Below are positions 1 to 7,482 of a stretch of DNA of 38,075 nt, piece by piece (within the stretch, counting starts at the first letter, position 1; each line of letters starts with the position of its first letter). This stretch comes from Frankiaceae bacterium (GTDB taxonomy: Bacteria > Actinomycetota > Actinomycetes > BP-191): positions 1 to 38,075 of the forward strand of contig JAVEEC010000094.1 in assembly GCA_030840645.1 (NCBI GenBank). The letters run 5' to 3'. The notes under the pieces are model-generated. The model saw only the letters and a program-made list of their open reading frames with translations. It searched no databases and was not told the origin of the DNA. The translations under genes and the position numbers were made by a program.

Positions 1-2
1 AC

Positions 3-293
3 CAGACCATGGCGTTCCAGTCCGGCGAGGCGACCGCCGTCAGCGCGACGTCGGTCACCGTCAAGAGCGAGGACGGGTTCTCCCGCACCTACGTCGTCGA
101 CGACAACACCCTCGTCAACGCCGGCAACGACGGCATCGCGGACGTCAAGACCGGCGACAAGGTGAACGTCGTCGCCATCGTCAACGGCTCGACGGCGAAC
201 GCCGTCCACGTCGTGGACGCGACGTCGGTCGGCAAGCTCCGCCAGCAGTGGCGCCCGGGCCGGCCGAAGGCCTCCGCCGGCGCCACGACGTAG
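3..293 (+). CDS. DUF5666-type domain protein, 3' end only
   Basis: The frame is open to the left window edge, so the true start lies outside and the first ATG (position 9) is probably internal. The visible part has a small beta-barrel pattern: FQSGEATAVSATSVTVKSED, then TYVVDDNTLV, an aspartate/glycine turn, then GDKVNVVAIVNGSTANAVHVVD. This resembles the DUF5666 family, usually exported small barrels of unknown function in Actinomycetota. The tail is Arg/Pro/Ala rich and looks unstructured. The signal peptide, if any, is not visible. The stop is 8 nt from the end of the convergent YceI gene. Confidence 0.7.
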   Translation, partial: QTMAFQSGEATAVSATSVTVKSEDGFSRTYVVDDNTLVNAGNDGIADVKTGDKVNVVAIVNGSTANAVHVVDATSVGKLRQQWRPGRPKASAGATT

Positions 294-301
294 CACCGCT
301 C

Positions 302-997
302 TCACCGCCCGAACACCAGCAGGAACTCCAGGTCCCCGTGGTCCTGAACCTCGGCCGGGCCGAAGCTCGGGCTCGGGATGCCCCAGTCGGCGAACACGAC
401 CGGGATGCTGCCGTTGACCTGGATGGTCGCGCCGTTCCGCAGCGCCTTGACGTCGAACGTCACCGGCTTCGTCTGCCCCCGCAGCGTCAGGTCGCCGGTC
501 GCCTTCGCCGTGACCGTGACGCCGTCGGCCGGAACCGACCCGAGGGCGATCGGGGACGTCAGGGTGAACGTCGCGGTGGGGAACTCGCCGACGGACATGA
601 TGCGGTTCCTGAACTGGCCGTCCCTGCGCGACTGGTCGCTGCTGACCGACGCCATCTGCACGACGAAGGTCGTCGCGGTGACCTTCGAGCCGGCGACCGT
701 GAGCGACCCGGTGACGTCGTTGGTCCGGCCCACGGCCGTCGCTGACTGGCCGAACAGCACCTCGTCCACCCGGTAGCCCACCGTGCTGTCGCCGGTGAGG
801 CGCCACGTGCCGTCCGCGGTCGTGCCCGACGTCGTACCCGGTGACGCGCTGGAGGACCCGCTCGGGACGGTGTTGAACGAGAGCCGCGCGGGCGGGTCGC
901 CGGAGACGACGTAGATGTAGAGCCAGGTCCCGCCGACCACCAGGACGGCGGCGGCGAGGGGCACGGCGATCAGCAGCTTCGTCGAGGGACGGCGCAT
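302..997 (-). CDS. Membrane-anchored YceI family protein
   Basis: 231 residues. I start at the ATG at 997 rather than the upstream one at 1033 because an AGGAGA ribosome site lies 5-6 nt before it and the protein then begins MRRPSTKLL, directly followed by one transmembrane or uncleaved signal segment (about residues 8-31). Residues 65-231 match the YceI lipocalin-like barrel: GTWRLTGDSTVGYRVDE near its start, FRNRIMSVGEFPTATF in the middle, and DLTLRGQTKPVTFDV towards the end. The family binds isoprenoid-type lipids in characterised bacterial members; the ligand here is unknown. It should sit on the outer face of the membrane. It is divergent from the lipoprotein gene at 1182 and convergent with the DUF5666-type gene. 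Confidence 0.85.
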   Translation of the reverse strand: MRRPSTKLLIAVPLAAAVLVVGGTWLYIYVVSGDPPARLSFNTVPSGSSSASPGTTSGTTADGTWRLTGDSTVGYRVDEVLFGQSATAVGRTNDVTGSLTVAGSKVTATTFVVQMASVSSDQSRRDGQFRNRIMSVGEFPTATFTLTSPIALGSVPADGVTVTAKATGDLTLRGQTKPVTFDVKALRNGATIQVNGSIPVVFADWGIPSPSFGPAEVQDHGDLEFLLVFGR

Positions 998-1181
998 GGT
1001 CTCTCCTGGTCTCGGGTGCGGGTACGGCCCCACGGTGCGGCACGGTCCTGGGAGCTCGCTGGGAACGCGCTGTCAGTTCCCCGCGAGGTCGGCTTCCTCG
1101 ATTCTGCCAACCCGGCCCGCGACGGCGGCGGGCAGGGCAGGATCGCGGGAGCCCCTGCCCCTCCCTTCGCGAGGAGACGTC

Positions 1182-1919
1182 GTGCGCCGTTTCACCGTCC
1201 TGCTGGCGGCCTGCCTGCTCGCGGCGGGCGCCTGCTCGAAGAGCGCGTCGCCGGACGCCGCCCCGACCTCGCCGGCGCCGAGCGCCACCCCGACCCCGAG
1301 CGCGTCCGCGTCGCTCGGCGCGGTGTTCTACGAGGACCGCTTCGCGGACAAGACGAAGGGCTGGCCGGAGCAGGAGACCGGCGCCGCGGCGTACGTCCTG
1401 CACGACGACTACGCCATCAAGCAGTACACCGTCACCGCCAAGAGCCCGGGCACGTCGGTCGCGCCGCACCCCGCGTTCCGCGGCATCACCAGGGAGCAGC
1501 TCACGAGCTACGCGGTCGACGCCACGCTGCAGACGACGTTGCACCTCAGCAGCGCCGACTGGTTCGGCGTCACCTGCCGCGACCTCGGCGGCAAGCGGTA
1601 CTCGTTCGAGCTCGGCTACGACACCGCGCGCACCGGCACCATGCCGTGGCTGATCGCGAAGCACGACGCGAGCGGCGTGCACGTGCTGGCGCAGGGCTCG
1701 ACCGCGTCCGGCGGATCCGCGTTCCGCGTCGGCGCGACCTGCACCGGCGGCACCGGCGGCCCGGCGCACCTGACCATGACGCTGAACGACACCCAGGTCG
1801 GCGGCGCGGACGACGCGGACGCGCCGCTGCCCCAGGGGTACGCGGGCGTCTACCTTTACACCAAGGTCGGCACGTCGACGATCAACGTCCTCGACTTCGC
1901 GGTGCGCGCGGCCGGCTGA
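1182..1919 (+). CDS. Secreted lipoprotein with concanavalin-like C-terminal domain
   Basis: 245 residues from a GTG at 1182, preceded by GAGGAG at 1171-1176. Longer upstream reading is possible, but only this start puts the signal peptide at the N-terminus. Residues 1-17 are a short basic-hydrophobic signal followed by Cys18 in AAGAC, an acceptable though not ideal lipobox. A Ser/Pro/Thr/Ala linker follows (about 19-45). The rest is beta-rich: FYEDRFADKTKGWP, SADWFGVTCRDLGG and a final YAGVYLYTKVGTSTINVLDF are the pattern of jelly-roll (LamG/DUF1080-like) domains often found in actinobacterial lipoproteins. No catalytic residues were recognised; a binding role is the likeliest inference. Confidence 0.7.
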   Translation: MRRFTVLLAACLLAAGACSKSASPDAAPTSPAPSATPTPSASASLGAVFYEDRFADKTKGWPEQETGAAAYVLHDDYAIKQYTVTAKSPGTSVAPHPAFRGITREQLTSYAVDATLQTTLHLSSADWFGVTCRDLGGKRYSFELGYDTARTGTMPWLIAKHDASGVHVLAQGSTASGGSAFRVGATCTGGTGGPAHLTMTLNDTQVGGADDADAPLPQGYAGVYLYTKVGTSTINVLDFAVRAAG

Positions 1920-1926
1920 CGCCGGG

Positions 1927-2691
1927 TCAGCCCACCGGCCCCGAGGGCTTGCGGCCCAGGAAGAAGTCGCGGATGTACGCCGTCGCGCCCGCCGGCCACG
2001 TGTGGCCGGCCTTGGCCACGGGGACGAGCGCGTAGTCGAGGTTCGGCTGGGTCGCCGCCGCCTCCGCGCGGACCGGCGGGAACGTCACCTGGCAGAGCTT
2101 CGACCAGCCGCCGTTGTACGGCACGACGGGGTCCTGCACTCCGTGGATGTGCCGCGCGTGGTGCAGCCCGGTCGGGCAGGGCGCGACCAGCGTGCCCGCG
2201 ACGCTGACGACCCGGTTGAACACCAGCGGCCGCTCGCACGCGGCGCGCAGCGCGAGCATCCCGCCGTTGGAGAACCCGGCGAGGTAGATCGAGCCGTGGT
2301 GCCCGCGCGCGCGGATGTTGCGGACGACGTCGACCAGGTAGCCGACGTCGTCGGCCTTGTTCTTGACCGCGCGGCTGCAGCAGATGCCGGCGTTCCACGA
2401 CGAGTTCGGCGTCTCGCCGTAGACGACGCTCCAGCGCATCGCGGCGCCGAGCTGGTCGAAGCCGCTCTGCTGCTGCACGGTCGTCCACGAGTTCCACATG
2501 CCGTGCAGCACGATGACGGTCGGCGACGAGTAGCCGACCGGGCCGTGCTGCTCGACAGCGAGCCGGTAGGTGCGCCCGGAGCCGAGCCGGATCGAGGAGG
2601 CGGCGTTCGCGGTCGCCGGCAGCAGCACGAGGACCGCGCCGGCGACCGTGACCGTCGCCAGGCAGCGCCGGACCCGTCGTACTGGGCTCAT
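1927..2691 (-). CDS. Secreted alpha/beta-hydrolase, PHB depolymerase/LpqC-like esterase
   Basis: 254 residues. The ATG at 2691 is chosen because it puts a Sec signal peptide (MSPVRRVRRC..., cleavage after about Ala30, ATANA) at the N-terminus; the ATG at 2748 adds 19 residues without a ribosome site. The fold motifs are clear: HGMW at 63-66 (oxyanion region), nucleophile elbow GFSNGG with Ser141, acid Asp187 in HGVQDPVVPY, and His230 in AGHTWP. Cys pairs (103/104, 172, 200) suit an exported disulphide-bonded enzyme. The family (COG3509; LpqC/poly(3-hydroxybutyrate) depolymerase or feruloyl esterase) cleaves esters outside the cell; the substrate cannot be told from sequence. It is divergent from the protease gene at 2851 and convergent with the lipoprotein gene. 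Confidence 0.85.
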   Translation of the reverse strand: MSPVRRVRRCLATVTVAGAVLVLLPATANAASSIRLGSGRTYRLAVEQHGPVGYSSPTVIVLHGMWNSWTTVQQQSGFDQLGAAMRWSVVYGETPNSSWNAGICCSRAVKNKADDVGYLVDVVRNIRARGHHGSIYLAGFSNGGMLALRAACERPLVFNRVVSVAGTLVAPCPTGLHHARHIHGVQDPVVPYNGGWSKLCQVTFPPVRAEAAATQPNLDYALVPVAKAGHTWPAGATAYIRDFFLGRKPSGPVG

Positions 2692-2758
2692 CGGGCGGCC
2701 CCCCGTTCGGCTGGACGTAGCCGCCAAGGCTACCGGCCGGGGGCGCATCGAGGGGTCG

Positions 2759-2798
2759 TTTCGGCGAAATCCGGGAACGAACGGAGTGTTCGGTCGTT
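2759..2798 (+). promoter_or_regulatory. Candidate ECF-sigma promoter upstream of the secreted protease
   Basis: GGGAAC at 2773-2778 and CGTT at 2795-2798 are separated by 16 nt. This is the shape of promoters read by SigH/SigR/SigE-type ECF sigma factors in Actinomycetota. An odd palindrome, TTTCGGCGAAA, lies just upstream at 2759-2769 and could be an operator. The start codon is about 50 nt downstream. Assignment is by eye only. Confidence 0.35.
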
Positions 2799-2850
2799 AT
2801 CCCACTGGCGCCTCCCTCGGCGCCGTCCCCTACTGCAAGGAGCCCCAGCA

Positions 2851-3675
2851 ATGTCGTTGCACCGCATACCCCTCGCGGCGGCCGTTCTCGCGGCCGCCGG
2901 CTCGTTCCTCGTGAGCGCCCCCGCGCACGCGTGGGCACCCGCGGCCACCGCGCCGATCCACCCCGGCGTGCAGACCATCACCGGCGGCACCAACCAGTGC
3001 ACCGCGAACTTCGTCTTCCAGGACTCGGCCGGCGCCGTGTACATCGGCCAGGCCGCGCACTGCGCGAGCACCGGCGCGGCCACGTCGACCAACGGCTGCC
3101 TCGCCACGACGATGCCGCTGAACACCACCGTCACCGTCGGCGGGGCGCTCTGGCCCGCCAAGATGGTCTACAGCTCGTGGATCGCGATGAAGGCCGTGCC
3201 CGAGCCGTCGACCAGCTTCCAGTGCCAGTACAACGACCTCGCGATCGTCGCGCTCGACTCCCGCGACTGGGGCCGGGTCAACCCGTCGGTGCCGTACTGG
3301 GGCGGGCCGCGCGCGGTCCGTACCGCTCCCCTCTCGACCGGCAACCTCGTCTACTCCTACGGCAACTCCAGCCTGCGCTTCGGCATCGCGGCGACCAGCC
3401 CGAAGCGCGGCATCAGCCTCGGTGACACCGGCGGCGGCTGGAGCCACGGCCTCTACACGCTGACCCCGGGCATCCCCGGTGACTCGGGCAGCGGCTTCCT
3501 CGACGCCAACGGCGACGCGTTCGGCGTCCTCAGCACCATCTCGGTCGCGCCGATCCCGGCCAGCAACAACGCCGGCGACCTGAGCAAGGAGATCGCGTAC
3601 ATGCAGGCGCACTCGACGTTCACGACCGCGAACGTCGTGCCCGGCGACGTGCCGTTCGTGGCCCGCGTGCCGTAG
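2851..3675 (+). CDS. Secreted trypsin-like serine protease (S1 family)
   Basis: 274 residues from ATG 2851, with AAGGAG at 2837-2842. Signal peptide 1-27 ends SAPAHA|WAP. The chymotrypsin-fold triad is complete: His70 in GQAAHC, Asp129 in YNDLAIVAL and Ser212 in PGDSGSGF. Cys50/Cys71 and Cys83/Cys125 are plausible disulphides. The protein is an exported endopeptidase by family; no pro-domain is obvious, only about 15 residues between the signal and the mature fold. It lacks the transmembrane and PDZ parts of HtrA. Substrate unknown. Its possible ECF promoter suggests envelope-stress control (inference). A strong hairpin follows the stop. Confidence 0.88.
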   Translation: MSLHRIPLAAAVLAAAGSFLVSAPAHAWAPAATAPIHPGVQTITGGTNQCTANFVFQDSAGAVYIGQAAHCASTGAATSTNGCLATTMPLNTTVTVGGALWPAKMVYSSWIAMKAVPEPSTSFQCQYNDLAIVALDSRDWGRVNPSVPYWGGPRAVRTAPLSTGNLVYSYGNSSLRFGIAATSPKRGISLGDTGGGWSHGLYTLTPGIPGDSGSGFLDANGDAFGVLSTISVAPIPASNNAGDLSKEIAYMQAHSTFTTANVVPGDVPFVARVP

Positions 3676-3688
3676 ACCGGTTCGCTCG

Positions 3689-3721
3689 GAACGGCCGGCT
3701 CCCTCCTGGGGCCGGCCGTTC
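3689..3721. terminator. Strong bidirectional hairpin between convergent genes
   Basis: Perfect 11-bp arms (3689-3699 and 3711-3721, core AACGGCCGGC / GCCGGCCGTT) enclose an 11-nt loop. It lies between the end of the protease gene (3675) and the end of the PucR-type gene (3728), as expected for a terminator serving both strands. There is no clear U-tract, which is common in high-GC actinobacteria. Confidence 0.75.
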
Positions 3722-3727
3722 GCGCGT

Positions 3728-4762
3728 TCAGCGCAGGCGGAGCTCGAGGTGGGCGGCGAGCCTGGCGTCGGGATCGGTCAGGTCCAGCCCGGCGACCTCG
3801 GCGATGCGGCGGAGCCGGTAGCGCAGCGTCTTGGCGTGTACGCAGACCCGCCGGGCGGCCACGGCGACGTCGCCGAACGCGTCGAGGTAGGCGCGCAGCG
3901 TCCCGACGTACGCCGTGCCGTGCTCCGCGTCCTGGGCCGCCAGCCGGGAGAGCCCGTCGCCGAACAGCCCCGGGCGTTCCGCCGCGACCGCGCCGAGCGC
4001 CCGCAGCACGACGGCGGTCCGCACCTCGTCCAGCGAGGCGACGCCGCCGCCCCGCGCCGCGACGACGTCGAGGACGTCCTCGGCGAGATCGCGCGACCCG
4101 CTCACCGCAGCGGCGCCGGTCACGGCCGGCCCGACGCCGGCGAGCACCCGGGCGCGCAGCGTGCACTCCGCGTCGTTCGCGGCGCGCCGGGCGACGGCGA
4201 GCACGCGGTCGGTCGACCCGCCGAGCGCGACGGTCGCGTACACGACCGGACCCGCGACGTGGAACGACGCGGCCGTGCGGAACGCCTCGAACGTCAGGCC
4301 GGCCACGCGCGCCAGCCGGTCCTCGGCGCCCGGCCCCGCGTCGCCGTCGACGCGGAACGCCACCGCCGCGTACCGCTCCCCGGCCGCCGCCGGGGTCCCC
4401 GGGTCGGGCAGGTCGCCGGAGACCTCCAGGCCGCAGACCAGCCGGACGTCGGGGTCGCTCAGGTCGAGGGTGCCGTCGAGCAGCCTGCGCAGCCGGTAGC
4501 GGTAGGTGTTCACCGGGATGCCGAGCCGCTCCGCCGCCGCCGGAGCGCTGCCGAGGGTGTCGAGATGCGCGCGGAGAACGCCGGCCAGGTCGGTGCCGTT
4601 GTCCCGCAGGGCGGCGAGGCGCGGGTCGCGCAGGTGCGGGCGCAGGAACACCGCGCGCAGCGCGGCGAGCGCGGGGGGCGCCTGCGCGGGCGGCGGAACC
4701 GACCGCAGGTGCGGCGGCGGCGCAGCGTACGAGGGCATGGGGGACGGGGTGGCGACCGGCAT
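3728..4762 (-). CDS. PucR/CdaR-type regulator with two HTH_30-like domains
   Basis: 344 residues; GGAGAG lies just before the ATG at 4762. The C-terminal 60 residues (about 285-344) are a standard PucR C-terminal HTH: LRAYLDAFGDVAVAARRVCV, then TLRYRLRRI, ending in GLDLTDPDARLAAHLEL. Unusually, residues 59-112 carry a second copy of the same pattern: LRAHLDTLGSAPAAAERLGI, then NTYRYRLRRLL, then LDLSDPDVRLVCGL. Between them lies a GGDEF-like CdaR middle domain with no cyclase motif. In PucR proteins the single C-terminal HTH binds DNA near metabolic genes; two copies in one chain suggest binding of paired half-sites or an internal duplication. The first 30 residues are Pro/Ala rich and probably disordered. 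Targets are unknown. Confidence 0.8.
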   Translation of the reverse strand: MPVATPSPMPSYAAPPPHLRSVPPPAQAPPALAALRAVFLRPHLRDPRLAALRDNGTDLAGVLRAHLDTLGSAPAAAERLGIPVNTYRYRLRRLLDGTLDLSDPDVRLVCGLEVSGDLPDPGTPAAAGERYAAVAFRVDGDAGPGAEDRLARVAGLTFEAFRTAASFHVAGPVVYATVALGGSTDRVLAVARRAANDAECTLRARVLAGVGPAVTGAAAVSGSRDLAEDVLDVVAARGGGVASLDEVRTAVVLRALGAVAAERPGLFGDGLSRLAAQDAEHGTAYVGTLRAYLDAFGDVAVAARRVCVHAKTLRYRLRRIAEVAGLDLTDPDARLAAHLELRLR

Positions 4763-4925
4763 GGGCTCTCCAGAGGTGCGGCTGCACTACATACGCGGCC
4801 GCCGCGCGGATCCTTCGCGGGACTTTCCCCGCCCGGTCGGCGGGCGGTCGTAGCCCGATCTGACTAGCCGAGAAGGCGACCTTCGACCCCTCGTGCCAGG
4901 CCGCGCCGGTGCCGATTGGACAGAA

Positions 4926-5306
4926 GTGACCACGCCAATCGAGATCGTCGACCCCGTCATGTCCGTCTCGCGCGGCGTGGACGGCGTCGTCCGGGTGCGC
5001 TGGGAGCCGGGCACCGCCATCACCGAGGACGCGGCTCGCCGGAGCATCGAGCTGGTCCAGAACGTCTCGGGCGGCCACAAGCGCCTGCTGCTGGTGGACA
5101 TGAGCGAGGTCAAGTCGATGACCCGCGAGAGCCGCAACGTGTACGCGGGCAACGACTCGATGCTCGCGCTCGCGCTGGTCGGCCAGTCCCCCGTCGTCCG
5201 CGTCATCGCGAACTTCGCGCTGAACCTGCACCCGCCGTCCGTACCGACGAAGTTCTGCACCAGCGTCGCCGAGGCCGAGACCTGGCTCGACGGGTTCCCG
5301 CGATGA
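4926..5306 (+). CDS. DUF7793-type STAS-like protein
   Basis: 126 residues from the GTG at 4926 (start uncertain: a GTG at 4893 adds 11 residues, an ATG at 4959 removes 11; none has a strong ribosome site). The sequence alternates strand and helix: DGVVRVRWEPGTAITEDAAR, HKRLLLVDMSEVKSMTRESR, then an Ala/Leu/Val-rich helix, then VVRVIANFALNL and a final AEAETWLDGF. This is the pattern of the small STAS/SpoIIAA-like proteins of Actinomycetota now called DUF7793. They have no known activity and are probably regulatory partners. The stop overlaps the start of the GGDEF-EAL gene (ATGA), so the two are translationally coupled and likely work in one signalling pathway. Confidence 0.75.
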   Translation: MTTPIEIVDPVMSVSRGVDGVVRVRWEPGTAITEDAARRSIELVQNVSGGHKRLLLVDMSEVKSMTRESRNVYAGNDSMLALALVGQSPVVRVIANFALNLHPPSVPTKFCTSVAEAETWLDGFPR

Positions 5307-6844
5307 CCGGTCCGGGCCCTGACCCCCGCCTGGACAGCCTCGTCGACACCGTCATCGCCCTCGCCTCGGGACAGCTCGACGCGCGGCTCGAACCCTCCGA
5401 CGCGAACGACGAGATCGACGCGATCACCGTCGGCGTGAACATGCTCGCCGAGGAGCTCGAGGTCACCCACGAGAACCTGGAGCGCCGGGTCCGCGAGCGG
5501 ACCGTCGCCCTCGAGGACGCGACCAACGAGCTGCGCCGCCTGGTCCTGCACGACCCGCTGACCGACCTGCCGAACCGCCGGCTGCTCGTCGACCGGATCG
5601 AGCACGCGCTGGAGAAGCGCAGGCGCGAGGACTGGGGCGTCGCCGTGCTGTTCCTCGACATCGACAGGTTCAAGACGTTCAACGACTCCCTGGGCCACGC
5701 CGCCGGCGACCACCTCCTCATCCACGTCGGCCGCCAGCTCCGCCGTTGCCTGCGCCCGGCCGACACCATCGCCAGGCTGGGCGGCGACGAGTTCGTGCTG
5801 CTGTGCGAGGACGTTCCCGACGCCGAGGCGGCGCAGGCACTCGCCGAGCGGGCCCTGAACGCCCTGATGGAGCCCGTCGTCATCGCCGGCAGCGAGGTGC
5901 TCGTCACGGCCAGCATCGGCGTCGCCGTCGCCTCCGGCCGGGACGTCACGCCGACGACGCTGCTGCGGCAGGCCGACGCCGCGATGTACACCGCGAAGAA
6001 GCGCGGGCGCGCGCAGGCCGCGTTGTTCGAGCCGTCGATGACCGGACCTGTCGGTGAACGCCTCGCGATCGAGAACGCGCTGCGGTACGGCATCGCCAAC
6101 GACCAGATCCGCGTGCACTACCAGCCGCTGGTCGAGCTCTCGACGGGCCGCGTCACCGAGATCGAGGCGCTCGTCCGCTGGGCGCACCCCGAGCGCGGGC
6201 TGCTCCCGCCCGCGGAGTTCCTCGACATCGCCGAGGAGTCCGACCTGATCGTGCCCCTCGGCCGCGCCGTCCTGCGGCGCGCGTGCCTGGACACCGCCAG
6301 GCTCCGCCGCGAGCTGGGCCGGCCCGACCTGCGCGTCGCGGTCAACCTCTCCGCGCGCGAGCTGTCCCAGCGCGACCTCGTGACGATCGTCGTCGAGGCG
6401 CTCACCCAGGCCGACCTCGAGCCCGGCGCGCTCTGCCTGGAGCTGACCGAGACCGGCCTGATCTCCGCGACCGAGGCGACGATGGACCAGCTGCTGCAGC
6501 TCAAGCGGCTCGGCATCACGCTGGCGATCGACGACTTCGGTACCGGCTACAGCTCGCTGACGTACCTCAAGCGCTTCCCCGTCGACGTCATCAAGACCGA
6601 CCGTTCGTTCGTCTCGGACATGTGCGACAACCCCGACGACGCCGCGATCGTGTCCGCCGTCGTCGGCCTCGGCCGCGCGCTCGGGCTGCGTTCGGTCGCC
6701 GAAGGCGTCGAGACGCCCGAGCAGCTCGCGATGCTGGAGCGGCTCGGCTGCGACCTCGCGCAGGGCTACCACTTCTCCCGCCCGGTCGGCGTCGACGCCA
6801 TCAGGACGATGCTGATCGCCGAGGCCCCGACCGCCGTCGCGTAG
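5303..6844 (+). CDS. Soluble HAMP-GGDEF-EAL cyclic-di-GMP protein
   Basis: 513 residues; ATG 5303 overlaps the previous stop by 4 nt. Residues 10-55 look like a HAMP domain without a transmembrane segment, followed by a coiled coil (about 56-80). GGDEF domain: HDPLTDLPNRR at 83-93, active-site GGDEF at 160-164 and an inhibitory I-site RPAD at 151-154. EAL domain: EAL at 288-290, then NLSARELSQ, ELTET, IDDFGTGYSS with Asp410/Asp411, KTDRSF, AEGVET and QGYHFSRP. All the main metal-binding and catalytic motifs of both halves are present, so it could both make and degrade c-di-GMP; which dominates cannot be read from sequence. The absence of membrane segments and the coupled DUF7793 protein suggest cytoplasmic control by a protein partner. 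Confidence 0.92.
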   Translation: MTGPGPDPRLDSLVDTVIALASGQLDARLEPSDANDEIDAITVGVNMLAEELEVTHENLERRVRERTVALEDATNELRRLVLHDPLTDLPNRRLLVDRIEHALEKRRREDWGVAVLFLDIDRFKTFNDSLGHAAGDHLLIHVGRQLRRCLRPADTIARLGGDEFVLLCEDVPDAEAAQALAERALNALMEPVVIAGSEVLVTASIGVAVASGRDVTPTTLLRQADAAMYTAKKRGRAQAALFEPSMTGPVGERLAIENALRYGIANDQIRVHYQPLVELSTGRVTEIEALVRWAHPERGLLPPAEFLDIAEESDLIVPLGRAVLRRACLDTARLRRELGRPDLRVAVNLSARELSQRDLVTIVVEALTQADLEPGALCLELTETGLISATEATMDQLLQLKRLGITLAIDDFGTGYSSLTYLKRFPVDVIKTDRSFVSDMCDNPDDAAIVSAVVGLGRALGLRSVAEGVETPEQLAMLERLGCDLAQGYHFSRPVGVDAIRTMLIAEAPTAVA

Positions 6845-6862
6845 CCGCTTCCACCCCGGTTG

Positions 6863-6929
6863 CTACTGGTGAGTAGCGGCTCCGGCTGAGCACGAACCGG
6901 TGAGTCCCGACGCCGCTACTCACCGGTAG
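6863..6929. repeat. Inverted repeat with GGTGAGT cores upstream of HTH gene
   Basis: Arms 6863-6879 (CTACTGGTGAGTAGCGG) and 6913-6929 (CCGCTACTCACCGGTAG) are complementary with one mismatch, 33 nt apart. A third core, CCGGTGAGT, lies between them at 6897-6905. This could be a terminator for the GGDEF-EAL gene with a large loop. The repeated GGTGAGT core and the HTH gene 80 nt downstream also fit an operator array for that regulator. Confidence 0.5.
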
Positions 6930-7007
6930 CCTCGCCGCTCGGACGGCCAGGGTCCGGCCAGCACCTGGCCTGGACCGCGACTCGCCGGTACGCCAGCGTC
7001 TGGCCGC

Positions 7008-7391
7008 ATGGACTCCGACGCCCCCGTCGCCTGGCTGTTCGTCCAGGCGGACGCGGTCCCGCCCGCGTGGCAGGCGCGGAGCCGGCCGTTCGCGTTCGTC
7101 CCGCTCGCCGCTCCCGAGGTCGCGGCGCTGCTGCGCGACTCCGGTACGCCGCCCGAGTTCGACGCGGGCGAGGCGCGGCTCCTCCACCTGCTCGCCCGCG
7201 GCCGTACGGCGTCCTCCATCGCCCGCGAGCTCGGCATCTCGCGGAGCACGGTCCAGCGCCGCGCCGCCCGCCTGCGCGACCGCCTCGGGTCGGCATCGCT
7301 CATGGACACCGCCCTGCTGCTGGCGCAGCAGGGGTTCGCGGTGAGCCACGAAGCGTCACCCCCTGCGGCAGGCGGCGCGAGCGGCGCCTAG
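7008..7391 (+). CDS. Small LuxR-type HTH protein
   Basis: 127 residues from ATG 7008; no ribosome site is visible, so the start is provisional. Residues 1-45 have no recognised domain. Residues 50-100 are a LuxR/sigma-region-4-like HTH: FDAGEARLLHLLARGRTASS, then ELGISRSTVQRRAARLRDRL. The tail is Ala/Gly rich. No receiver or ligand-binding domain is present, so it is probably a short DNA-binding regulator. It lies 91 nt upstream of the AAA/propeller operon in the same direction and may control it (inference). Inverted repeats lie on both sides of the gene. Confidence 0.65.
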   Translation: MDSDAPVAWLFVQADAVPPAWQARSRPFAFVPLAAPEVAALLRDSGTPPEFDAGEARLLHLLARGRTASSIARELGISRSTVQRRAARLRDRLGSASLMDTALLLAQQGFAVSHEASPPAAGGASGA

Positions 7392-7402
7392 AACCCGCAT
7401 TC

Positions 7403-7421
7403 CTGGCCACTTCTTGGCCAG
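7403..7421. promoter_or_regulatory. Palindrome upstream of FtsH-like operon
   Basis: CTGGCCACTTCTTGGCCAG is a perfect 7+5+7 inverted repeat, 61 nt before the ATG of the FtsH-like gene and just after the HTH gene. A related imperfect repeat (GTCCGGCCAG / CTGGCCTGGAC) lies at 6953-6975, before the HTH gene. These could be operator half-sites of one regulator. Confidence 0.4.
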
Positions 7422-7482
7422 TGGTTGCCCTGGCCGGTACGCCCCCCGGCACGTGACGCTGAGGCCGACGAAGGAGGACGAC

